Assembly (NCBI GenBank): GCA_052161625.1
Contig: CP197412.1
Direction: 5' to 3' (one strand)
DNA from: JBKCUI01 sp052161625
GTDB lineage: Bacteria > Planctomycetota > Planctomycetia > Pirellulales > Pirellulaceae
Length of the DNA stretch: 64,000 nt
Below the pieces are notes generated by a model. That model did no database searches. It saw nothing but the letters and a program-made list of their open reading frames with translations, and was not told the origin of the DNA. Both the position numbers and the translations under genes were made by a program. Each line of letters opens with the position of its first letter. The first letter of the stretch is position 1. This document shows positions 25,628-33,605 of this stretch, piece after piece.

Positions 25628-27841
25628 ATGAGCAATCTACCAAATGACAAACCCTTGCCGACCTGTCCCCGATGTGGCCGATCGCTGCAGGAATACGGCG
25701 TCGATGGATTGTGCGCGGCTTGTTTGGGGGCGCTCTATTTTGTCACCGATACAGCATCGCCGAGCACAATGCTTGGTGAAAACGACCCATCGAAGCTTTC
25801 CCCGCTACCACTAGAAGAGCTAGCAGCACACTTTCCGCATCTTGAAATCACTGAGTTTCTAGGACGGGGCGGCATGGGAGTTGTCTACAAAGCTCAACAG
25901 AAATCGCTCAGTCGAACGGTTGCACTCAAACTTCTCGCACCTGAGCGTGCCGACGATCCCAAGTTTGCAAAGCGATTCATTCAGGAAGCGCGAGCCCTTG
26001 CTGCACTTAGTCACCCCAATATTGTCACCATCCATGACTTTGGGCAAGCGGGTGGCTACTACTATTTGCTGATGGAATACGTTGACGGTGTCAATCTTCG
26101 ACAGGCGATGGCCGCCGGCCGTTTGGAGCCCGAACAAGCGCTCGCAATTGTGCCACCGGTTTGCGAGGCACTTCAGTATGCGCATGAACATCAGATTGTT
26201 CACTGTGACATCAAGCCCGAGAACTTGTTGCTCGATAAAGTCGGCCGCATAAAGATCGTTGACTTCGGGATTGCCAGAATGCTTGGAACGGATTCGCTGG
26301 CCGATTTTGCTGAGTCGCAGCCGGCTGGGACGCCGCAGTACATGGCCCCCGAGCAATGGCAGCCTGGTCTCACCGATCACCGGGCCGACATCTATAGTCT
26401 TGGCGTCGTGCTTTATGAGATGCTGACTGGCGACTTGCCGACTGGGCCACTGCAACCTCCATCGCGGAGCATCCAGGTCGATGTCCGCATTGATGAGATC
26501 GTGCTAAGGGCGTTGGAAGCATCGCCGGAAATGCGATTCCGCTCGGCAGCGGAGTTTGGTACCAGTGTCGCGGCTGTGACCCGAAGAGACGGGGCTGGTT
26601 TGGGGCCTAAACGAAGCGTTTGCTCTCGCTCTGGACTTGCTCTCTGGGGCGCAGCCTGGGCGGCGATTTGTCTGCTAAGTTTGCCTTTTCTTGAGATGGC
26701 TTGGGTCGGTGGTTTTGGGGCCACCTTGATGGGCTGGATGGCGGTTTCGGAGATTCTTCGCTCCGACGGCCGTGTGCGCGGGCTGCGGCTGGCGGTGTTC
26801 GACCTACTGCTCTTTCCGCTGTTAACCGTCAATGCCGCGATGATCGCCGTCTATGCGAGGTTGATCACAACGATTCGCAATCAACCCTACCCAGCGATGG
26901 GCAGCCCCAGTTGGCCGTTCATCGTCATCGGGTTAGGGCTTTTGACGCTCCTGCTCGTCGTTTTGCTCGACATTCTGGTCGCGCGAGTCGTTTGGCGTCG
27001 ACTCCGTCGCTCACACACGACGGAGGGCGGGGCCCCGCCGAACTCCTGGGGTTGGCGCTTTGTCGTCGGGAGCCTGCTGGCAGTTGTCGGTGGAGCTGTC
27101 CTCCTGGTGGCGCCTCGAATCAACGAGCTAGTGGATGACTTTCAGCTGACAAAGTCGGCCCGTGATCACCACATCGAGCGGTTGACCCAGTTGTATCTGC
27201 TCGGTGGCGGGTTGATCGCCGTCGGACTTTTGGCGAGTTTGCGGGATGTCCGCCGGAGCGGCCGACTCATTGCGGCGAATGCCGGACGTCCGCGAATGAC
27301 TGGCACCGCAACGGTCCAGACGCCAGCGGAACTTGCCAGCATTTGGAATCAGTTCTTTTGTTACCGCACACGGGGACCGCTGATCCTAGAGGAAAACCTG
27401 CTCATCCATTCGCACGCCGGGGGGAGCACATCCATTCCGTTGCAGGCCATTCGCGATGTCAGCATCGGGCGCCTCCCCCGTTTGATGAATCCGGCGGGGC
27501 TCAGCGTGCTGTGCATCGGCTACGAGCATGACGGCGAGATAAGGCAGGTGCTTATATCCCCGTTGGAGGGGTGGTTTCAGTTTTCTCAAGAGGCCGTATC
27601 AGAATGGTTTGCGGCGATTCGCAGTGCGGTCGTCCGCGCGACCGGGCGAAAGCCGTCCTTGACACCACCGGAGCAACTCGGAATTCCGCGAAGCTCGCGG
27701 CGGATCTCTTGGTTTCTGGTCGCCGCAGGCGCGCTGCTGCTTTTCGTCTTGTATGGGAAACATGCCGATGACTCGCGCCAAACTGCGATGCTATCTGGCG
27801 AAGCCGCCCGAGAGCTTCTCTCCGTAAACGGAATCCGATAG
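25628..27841 (+). CDS. Membrane Ser/Thr protein kinase with zinc ribbon and non-RD catalytic loop
   Basis: A 737-aa protein. A zinc ribbon CPRCGRSLQEYGVDGLCAAC lies at about residues 13-32. The kinase domain (about 75-330) has LGRGGMGVVYKA, VALKLLAPE, a catalytic loop HCDIKPEN in place of HRDIKPEN, DFGIARML, and GTPQYMAPEQW. Loss of the Arg makes it a non-RD kinase, a type that usually does not need activation-loop phosphorylation. Four or more membrane helices follow (about 340-510), then a cytoplasmic-looking C-terminus (GPLILEENLLIHSHAGG onward). A GAGGGT precedes the ATG. It pairs with the sigma factor immediately upstream. Confidence 0.88.
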   Translation: MSNLPNDKPLPTCPRCGRSLQEYGVDGLCAACLGALYFVTDTASPSTMLGENDPSKLSPLPLEELAAHFPHLEITEFLGRGGMGVVYKAQQKSLSRTVALKLLAPERADDPKFAKRFIQEARALAALSHPNIVTIHDFGQAGGYYYLLMEYVDGVNLRQAMAAGRLEPEQALAIVPPVCEALQYAHEHQIVHCDIKPENLLLDKVGRIKIVDFGIARMLGTDSLADFAESQPAGTPQYMAPEQWQPGLTDHRADIYSLGVVLYEMLTGDLPTGPLQPPSRSIQVDVRIDEIVLRALEASPEMRFRSAAEFGTSVAAVTRRDGAGLGPKRSVCSRSGLALWGAAWAAICLLSLPFLEMAWVGGFGATLMGWMAVSEILRSDGRVRGLRLAVFDLLLFPLLTVNAAMIAVYARLITTIRNQPYPAMGSPSWPFIVIGLGLLTLLLVVLLDILVARVVWRRLRRSHTTEGGAPPNSWGWRFVVGSLLAVVGGAVLLVAPRINELVDDFQLTKSARDHHIERLTQLYLLGGGLIAVGLLASLRDVRRSGRLIAANAGRPRMTGTATVQTPAELASIWNQFFCYRTRGPLILEENLLIHSHAGGSTSIPLQAIRDVSIGRLPRLMNPAGLSVLCIGYEHDGEIRQVLISPLEGWFQFSQEAVSEWFAAIRSAVVRATGRKPSLTPPEQLGIPRSSRRISWFLVAAGALLLFVLYGKHADDSRQTAMLSGEAARELLSVNGIR

Positions 27842-28075
27842 CGGCACATGCCATGTCTCACGATCAAGTGTTTATGTTTTAGATCGTAGCGTAATGGAAA
27901 GAGGAGCCCGGCCTCGCGCCAACCGACTTTACTCGCGAACGAACAGATTGATGTCGCGCGTCGGTCTCGATGGAAGCGCTCAATGCTCGGAATAAATCTG
28001 TATATTGCATGGACTTGCGGTCTGGACGCGGTTCACGATTGCGAATTGCAACATTCATGAGTTCATCGGTTACGT

Positions 28076-28822
28076 ATGCGAGATTTAGATTTTAGTTCCT
28101 GGAACGGCGCGCTGACAACATTGCTTGGACTGGTCCTTGTGTCCGTGGTTGCGGTGGGAATTCGTTTGGTGCTGATGCAAACCATTCAACGGCGTCGTGA
28201 GCGCGAGAATCGTCAGATCAACGAGCGTCTGCGCACTCTCATCGCCGCTTACAAGGTATTGGGAGGCTCATTTACGGGTGAGCTAAGCGTCGATCCCACA
28301 CACCTTCGTGCCTTGCGACAGATGAGTTTCCAGGTCTCAGCAGGAATTGAACGGATGGGTGACGCCGCCGAAATCGAAGTATCTCCGGAGGCCGCTTCGT
28401 CGGAGCGACGCCGACGCATCCGCGACGCCGTCGAAGCCGCGCTCTCGGATGTGATCTTGTTGGGTACGGAAGAGCAAGTCAACCTAGCTGCACATGCAGC
28501 TCGTGAGATGGTCGCCGGCAACAAAGTTCACTTGTCCGAACTCATTGTGTCACTTCGGAACTTCATTCGGCAAGCCTTGGATCTCGAACCAATCTCACCA
28601 GAGGTACACATTCCACACCAGGGACCGCTCAGACCAACTGTTTCCAGTGGTAAGGGAAATGGTGGAGGTCGCAACGAAGGGGCGGAGAAAGAGGGGGGCG
28701 GTCGTTCCGGCTCAGGAATGGCTATGGGGGCCGGCGGTCTCGGAGGCATGGCTGTCGGGTATCATCACGCCGCGACGGATGGAATTCCAGATGAGCCCAA
28801 AACGGACGACCCTCGCCCTTGA
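28076..28822 (+). CDS. Hypothetical protein with one membrane anchor and a Gly-rich tail
   Basis: A 248-aa protein. One N-terminal helix (about residues 13-35, LTTLLGLVLVSVVAVGIRLVLM) is followed by a basic stretch QRRRERENRQ, a mostly helical middle domain (about 45-170), and a Gly-rich low-complexity tail (GKGNGGGRNEGAEKEGGG). The family was not recognised with certainty; similar single-helix proteins of unknown role occur in many bacteria. Its stop lies 53 bases before the sirtuin start on the same strand, so it may belong to the sirtuin-kptA transcript. Confidence 0.65.
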   Translation: MRDLDFSSWNGALTTLLGLVLVSVVAVGIRLVLMQTIQRRRERENRQINERLRTLIAAYKVLGGSFTGELSVDPTHLRALRQMSFQVSAGIERMGDAAEIEVSPEAASSERRRRIRDAVEAALSDVILLGTEEQVNLAAHAAREMVAGNKVHLSELIVSLRNFIRQALDLEPISPEVHIPHQGPLRPTVSSGKGNGGGRNEGAEKEGGGRSGSGMAMGAGGLGGMAVGYHHAATDGIPDEPKTDDPRP

Positions 28823-28875
28823 TTGGTCGAGCCCGGATGTGCGAAACTCCCCAACAAATTAAAGTGCTGATTCAT

Positions 28876-29661
28876 ATGTCCACCGAAGAAGAAAACAGAA
28901 CGATCGATGCGATTGTTCGCGTGATGCTGCAGTCTCAAAGTCTGTTGTTCATTACCGGTGCGGGGATCTCAGCAGAATCAGGGATCCCGACCTACCGAGG
29001 CATCGGTGGTCTCTACAATGTGGACTCGACCGAGGATGGCGTAGCGATCGAGGAGGCGCTATCAGCCTCGATGCTGGCGACGAATCCCGCGTTGACCTGG
29101 AAGTACCTAGCCCAGATCGGATTGGCGGTCCAAGGTGCAAAGCACAATCGGGCGCATGAGCTGATCGCGGAAATGGAAAGGCATTTTCCACGGGTTTGGA
29201 CTCTCACTCAGAATATCGATGGCTTCCATCGTGACGCTGGCTGCAAAAATCTCATTGAGGCCCATGGAAACATGCATTCGCTTTCGTGCACACGATGCAG
29301 CTATCGTGTAGCGATAGAGGAATTCCATGGACTGGATATCCCTCCGAAGTGTCCGCATTGCGGCGCGTTAGTTCGACCCGATGTTGTGCTTTTTGGGGAA
29401 CTCGTCAATGGTCCGGGGATCGAGTATCTTCAGCCGGAATTGGAAAAGGGATTCGACGTCGTGTTCAGCATCGGCACATCGAGCGTTTTTCCTTATATAC
29501 AAGCTCCAATCTATATGGCCAGATCCTCGCGAAAAACCACCGTGGAGATCAACCCAAGCGAGACATCCATCTCGTCGCTATTCGACTATCGACTGACCAT
29601 GCCAGCAGGGGCAGCACTGGAGGAAATTTGGAACCGCTACCAGGGAGCGAGCAACAGATGA
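28876..29661 (+). CDS. Sir2 family NAD-dependent deacylase (sirtuin)
   Basis: A 261-aa sirtuin with every core motif: ITGAGISAESGIPTYRG for NAD binding, TQNIDGFHRDAG, the catalytic His in EAHGNMHSLSC, a zinc site CTRCSYR...CPHCGALVRP, then VVLFGE and a late FSIGTSSVFPYIQAP. It removes acyl groups from lysine using NAD+, producing nicotinamide and O-acyl-ADP-ribose. An ATG at 28876 was preferred to a TTG at 28819 that overlaps the previous stop. Its own stop overlaps the kptA start (ATGA). Protein targets are unknown. Confidence 0.93.
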   Translation: MSTEEENRTIDAIVRVMLQSQSLLFITGAGISAESGIPTYRGIGGLYNVDSTEDGVAIEEALSASMLATNPALTWKYLAQIGLAVQGAKHNRAHELIAEMERHFPRVWTLTQNIDGFHRDAGCKNLIEAHGNMHSLSCTRCSYRVAIEEFHGLDIPPKCPHCGALVRPDVVLFGELVNGPGIEYLQPELEKGFDVVFSIGTSSVFPYIQAPIYMARSSRKTTVEINPSETSISSLFDYRLTMPAGAALEEIWNRYQGASNR

Positions 29662-30215
29662 ACAACCCCTCGAAACGTCTCACTTCTATTAGTAAGTTTC
29701 TGAGACTCGTGCTGCGGCATCAGCCAGAAGTCATCGATATGAAGCTTGAGCCCGAGGGCTGGTTACTGATCGACGAGTTGATTGAGAATGCAAATCGCAA
29801 GGGCAATGAGCTTTCGCTTGAGCTACTGCATGATGTGGTTGCATCCTGCGAGAAGAAGCGATTCTCCCTCAGCGATGACGGACTGAAGATTCGAGCAAAC
29901 CAGGGACATTCGGTCCCCGACGTGGAACTCAACCTTGAAGCGGTTGTACCTCCCTTCGTCCTTTATCATGGAACGGTTGCAGCTTTCCTGGATAGCATTC
30001 GCGAACAGGGCCTGCTAAAGCGATCTCGCAATCATGTGCATTTGTCTGCGGATATGGAAACCGCCCATAGGGTTGGTGCGCGGCGTGGGAAGCCGGTGAT
30101 TTTGACAATTCTCTCAAAAGCGATGCACGAATCAGGGCAGAAATTCTACCTTGCGGCAAATGGCGTTTGGCTCACGGATGCTGTCCCGGCCCAGTTCCTT
30201 CAATTTCCAGAGTAA
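29658..30215 (+). CDS. kptA: KptA/Tpt1 family RNA 2'-phosphotransferase
   Basis: A 185-aa enzyme of normal length. It shows the Tpt1 residues ISKFLRLVLRHQPE, WLLIDELI, LYHGTV, GLLKRSRNHVHLS and VILTILSKAM. It moves an internal RNA 2'-phosphate to NAD+, giving ADP-ribose 1''-2'' cyclic phosphate. In bacteria the natural RNA substrate is unclear, since they lack the splicing pathway that makes such ends. The start overlaps the sirtuin stop by four bases, so the two NAD+-consuming enzymes are made together. A macro-domain remnant follows directly. Confidence 0.93.
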   Translation: MNNPSKRLTSISKFLRLVLRHQPEVIDMKLEPEGWLLIDELIENANRKGNELSLELLHDVVASCEKKRFSLSDDGLKIRANQGHSVPDVELNLEAVVPPFVLYHGTVAAFLDSIREQGLLKRSRNHVHLSADMETAHRVGARRGKPVILTILSKAMHESGQKFYLAANGVWLTDAVPAQFLQFPE

Positions 30216-30232
30216 GTTGTTTGCTACCCTAA

Positions 30233-30496
30233 GGCGTATCTGGAGCCATCAAGAAGCGGGCGGGTGCGCGACCTTTTCGCGAGGTCGCCAAACACGGACC
30301 CATTCCGCTTGGCGGTGCCGTCTTGACAGGCGCGGGGCGCCTACCTTTCAAGGGAATCATGCATGTGGCAGGAATTAGCATGTGGTGGCGAGCCTCCGCG
30401 TTTTCGATTCGTGAGTCTTGTCGCAATGCAATCCGAATTGCCGCAGAGAACGGATTCGGATCGTTTCTCGTTATTGAAGTAGGTCAAGACGTTTGA
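30233..30496 (+). pseudogene. Macro-domain (ADP-ribose processing) gene remnant
   Basis: Starting just after a stop at 30230-30232, the frame reads GVSGAIKKRAGARPFREVAKHGPIP, then LGGAVLTGAGRLPFKGIMHVAGISMWWRAS and AFSIRESCRNAIRIAAENGFGSF, ending at TGA 30494-30496. This is the middle of a macro domain: the GGV-GAI loop, the strand with HVAG, and the following helix. The N-terminal strand with its conserved Asn residues and the C-terminal GAGSGGF loop are missing, and no start codon fits. It lies 17 bases after kptA. Macro domains bind or hydrolyse ADP-ribose derivatives such as those made by sirtuins and KptA, so it probably was the third gene of this operon. Confidence 0.75.
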
Positions 30497-30603
30497 TTGC
30501 TGGCTTCGTGTTCCTGACTTGGTTCCGTTGCCGCTTCGTCCTCGCTAGCCCTGCCATTTCTGTTTCTTGGTTCAGTTGAGCGCGGTCGTCGCGGACAACA
30601 CTG

Positions 30604-33021
30604 CTACTCCGTTTTGTCGACTCGCTCTGCATTTGGGAAGGTCCAGCGGCCCTCAAGGACTTCTTTTCGCGGACGGTATAGACGCACCATATAGTTCCAT
30701 CCAGGTGGGGTTGGCAAGCAGTTGGGCGTCTTACCGTCCCACCCTCCGAACTGAATCGTGACCGAGCCATCTGCGTTCTTTTTCCCCGTTACGCTGTTGA
30801 CCGAGTAGGCGTCATGTTCGTTCTGTTGGTAGTAGCCGTCCGAATTGTAAACGGACACCGACCAAAACCCGTCGACCGGCACATCCTTGACCGTCAAGCG
30901 GTACACCGTCTTACCGTCGTTTTTAGGCGGAGTGACGTTCAGGTAAAGTGCGTCCTTCTCGGGGTTTCCGCCCCATGCCATCGCGCTTCCGATGAGGTGT
31001 CGCACCGGGTCCACCTCGTCTTGCTTGCCAAACATGCGACGCGTCTCCGGAAGTGTTGAGCCGAGCGCGATCAGGGCGTTGCGAACGGTCGACTGGCTCG
31101 CCGGATCCCACATTGGAACGTCAAACTTGCCAGCATCCTTCTGTTCCACCTTGATGGCGTCTTGAAGGTCACGGACCTTTTTGATGTCCTCCTGATCAGC
31201 AGGGTTGACCAGCGTGCGGACCCCGGCCATGACGTAACGCGTGCCGATTTGCTCTCTCGTGAACGTGTTCTTACCCGCGCCGTATGCAACCGAAGGCACG
31301 TAATGGTTTTGGTCGATAACGAACAGCGACATGAACCGCTCGCCCGCATCGGGCATGGTGATCGTCACCGGTCCGGCGTCGAGGTCGAACACGGCGGCCG
31401 AATAGAGTGTATCGCGGTTGGCCCGCACTACGTCCTGCTTGTCGATCGGCATCGGATCACGGTAGTGGTAGAATTTTCCGAAACCGCCCCTGTTGACCGT
31501 CACGCCGAAGTACATGTCGGTCTCAGCGCGGATGAAGTTCTCCACCGTGACCGGTACCGTGACCGGTACTGCACTCGCTTTGTCCGTCCCGACGCGCTTC
31601 AACGGTGGTGCCTTCCACTTGCCGGTTAGGGCATCGTCCTTTGGCCAGTAGAGCCTGAGTACTGCGAAAAACTCTCCGTCAGGGGCTGGCAACCAGTTCG
31701 TATCCTTGCCCTCGCCTGGGGATTCGTGCTGGAGATACAACGTAAGTCCGCCGTCTATGTCCCGCTTCAAGTTCGGCAGCATCGGCGAGTTGATCAAGTA
31801 GCGGTCGATCGAGTTCTCGACCAGCAAACTCGACGGCAACTTGTACATGGTGAGCGACCAGAACGCGTTGACCGGGGGCAGCCCTTGCGGCGGGAACTTG
31901 AGGGTGTATTGGTTGCGGGACGCATCGAGCTTACCCCCCTCCGCATCGGTGAAATAGATCGGGTAAAGGGCCTCCTCTTTCGAGTTCCCGTAGATGCCGA
32001 GCACGGCGGAAGACATGCGGCCGAGATAGTCATTCTTTAGATACTCTCGCGATCCGAAGCCATCGGCGGCCGTCCGCTTGCCCGTATCGACCTGGTTCTT
32101 TTTAAACTCAGCGAACTCCTTCCAGGCGTCGGCCATGCCCTCCTCGACAGCCTTCTTGAGTTCCGGTGTTAGCATGGCTGAATTGAACGACCCGCCTCTA
32201 CCGAGACCCAGTTTCGCGAACCGGGCCATTAGCTCCTTCTCGGTCGAGTGTGTGGGGCAGAACTGCAGGAGGTAGTGCAACACGTCGAAGAACTCGACCG
32301 ATGTCCGCTGTTTCTCTGGTGAGAGCGGCCTGACGAATTCGATCTTCTTCGCGGAGGCTGGTGCCGGGTTGCCCAGAAAAGCGGAAAGCGGCTGCACCTT
32401 GTACCCGGCCTGCACCTTCTTTACCCCGTCAATGTCTGACGGGTTGAACAATTGTGTGCGGAACAGGACCCAACCGATCTCGGTCTCGCAGCGAATGACC
32501 TGTTTGACACCGTCCGGCTTCTTGCCGTTCCACTTCGGGCCTGCAAGAAGAAAGTGGCCGGCCTCACTCCCGGTCGTTCGACTGCCGGCGTAGGCGTAGT
32601 TGTGCGTGTACAGGTCGACGAACTGGAGCGAGTAGTATCGCTCCTCGGAGATGGCCGGCACGCTGATCACTAACGGTTCGGCCCGCAGGTCGGTTCCGAG
32701 CTGCGAGTAAGGCGTATCCGAGTTCGGAGTCTGAATTGCTCGATCATCGGGCGTGTAGACTCGCGCCTCATTATGGAGTTCATTCCAGGGAGCCTTGAAT
32801 TCCGGCCCCTCCCGGTCCACGAAGTACGAGTGCAGGACACGGTAGTTGTCCACCAGCGGAAAGCCGTAAATGCACGCCTCCTTGGCGATAGCCCGAGCAT
32901 CGGCCGGGGACAGCATGTCCTGCGTGGTCTGGGCTCGAACGGCAGGCGGCTCGATCGGACTCCCGAGAAACAGACTTAGTGCGAACAATGAAACAAAAGC
33001 GGCGTGCATTCTTGTAAACAT
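30604..33021 (-). CDS. Exported protein with two DUF1254/DUF1214 modules
   Basis: An 805-aa protein with a signal peptide (residues 1 to about 30, ending AVRAQ). Module one (about 35-475) is a full DUF1254-DUF1214: EACIYGFPLVDNYRVL, QTPNSDTPYSQLGTDLRAEPLVISVPA, RYYSLQFVDLYTHNYAYAG, and NAFWSLTMYKLPSSLLV. Module two (about 480-805) repeats the pattern in shorter form: ANRDTLYSAAVFDLDAGPVTITMP, GFWSVSVYNSDGYYQQN, and a CLPTPPGWNYMVRLYRP end. The reaction is not known. Base composition is clearly more GC-rich than the genes around it, and it is flanked by gene-poor DNA, which points to transfer. It is not in an obvious operon. Confidence 0.88.
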   Translation of the reverse strand: MFTRMHAAFVSLFALSLFLGSPIEPPAVRAQTTQDMLSPADARAIAKEACIYGFPLVDNYRVLHSYFVDREGPEFKAPWNELHNEARVYTPDDRAIQTPNSDTPYSQLGTDLRAEPLVISVPAISEERYYSLQFVDLYTHNYAYAGSRTTGSEAGHFLLAGPKWNGKKPDGVKQVIRCETEIGWVLFRTQLFNPSDIDGVKKVQAGYKVQPLSAFLGNPAPASAKKIEFVRPLSPEKQRTSVEFFDVLHYLLQFCPTHSTEKELMARFAKLGLGRGGSFNSAMLTPELKKAVEEGMADAWKEFAEFKKNQVDTGKRTAADGFGSREYLKNDYLGRMSSAVLGIYGNSKEEALYPIYFTDAEGGKLDASRNQYTLKFPPQGLPPVNAFWSLTMYKLPSSLLVENSIDRYLINSPMLPNLKRDIDGGLTLYLQHESPGEGKDTNWLPAPDGEFFAVLRLYWPKDDALTGKWKAPPLKRVGTDKASAVPVTVPVTVENFIRAETDMYFGVTVNRGGFGKFYHYRDPMPIDKQDVVRANRDTLYSAAVFDLDAGPVTITMPDAGERFMSLFVIDQNHYVPSVAYGAGKNTFTREQIGTRYVMAGVRTLVNPADQEDIKKVRDLQDAIKVEQKDAGKFDVPMWDPASQSTVRNALIALGSTLPETRRMFGKQDEVDPVRHLIGSAMAWGGNPEKDALYLNVTPPKNDGKTVYRLTVKDVPVDGFWSVSVYNSDGYYQQNEHDAYSVNSVTGKKNADGSVTIQFGGWDGKTPNCLPTPPGWNYMVRLYRPRKEVLEGRWTFPNAERVDKTE

Positions 33022-33605
33022 GCGTTCGTCCCCTGTGTAACTCAGTTTCTAAAGTTCAAGCTGAATAGGCTCGTATGAGAAAGGTGTTCCATTCGGCTCG
33101 CGTGGTAGTACCAGCATTCATGCCAGGTTCGCCGCTTCTACGCAGATTTGTGATCCCGCGCGATCGAACAGAGTCGGTTCGACGCCTGGAAGATCTTGGT
33201 GATTGCTCCCCATTCTATCAAACTGACGATAACCAGTGTGGTATGACCAACGGGAGCATCAAGGTCGATGGTTCTATCCTCGACGATTCGGGTATCCCAG
33301 GCGCTATGGCTATGCAGGTTCTCGCGGATCCCCGGTTCTTACGAAATCGACTGGGCTGAGCGCCGTTGCCGGACTTTGCGGGCTGTGCGGATATGGAGAT
33401 GGAGTCGAGGTCCGAAAATACAGTTTGGATGAGTTACGCTTCGTTTTCGCGTGCGGATTGCCGAATAACCGAAAAGGGGCCTAAGTGCCTTGTTGGAAAT
33501 CATTAGATCGGGTGAGTCGACCCGCCAATTGGTGATGGGTGTTGATGAGGGCAATTCGCTGTTCTAAGCGTCTAATGCGGAACCGAGAGCAAGGGATTTT
33601 TTATC
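33022..33605. other. 584-base stretch without a convincing gene
   Basis: No frame in this gap carries a recognisable domain. An open frame at 33075-33359 on the plus strand has no family resemblance. On the minus strand a short segment (around 33233-33275) reads RTIDLDAPVGHTT, vaguely like an ATPase strand, but stops surround it. Nothing resembling an RNA gene was seen. It lies between the atypical DUF1254 gene and the OprB porin and may be eroded coding DNA. Confidence 0.45.

Noticed and set aside
33075..33359. Plus-strand open frame, and a minus-strand RTIDLDAPVGHTT segment recalling an ArsA-like strand
   Set aside because: The plus frame resembles no family. The minus segment is short, bounded by stops and lacks a Walker A motif, so chance is more likely.
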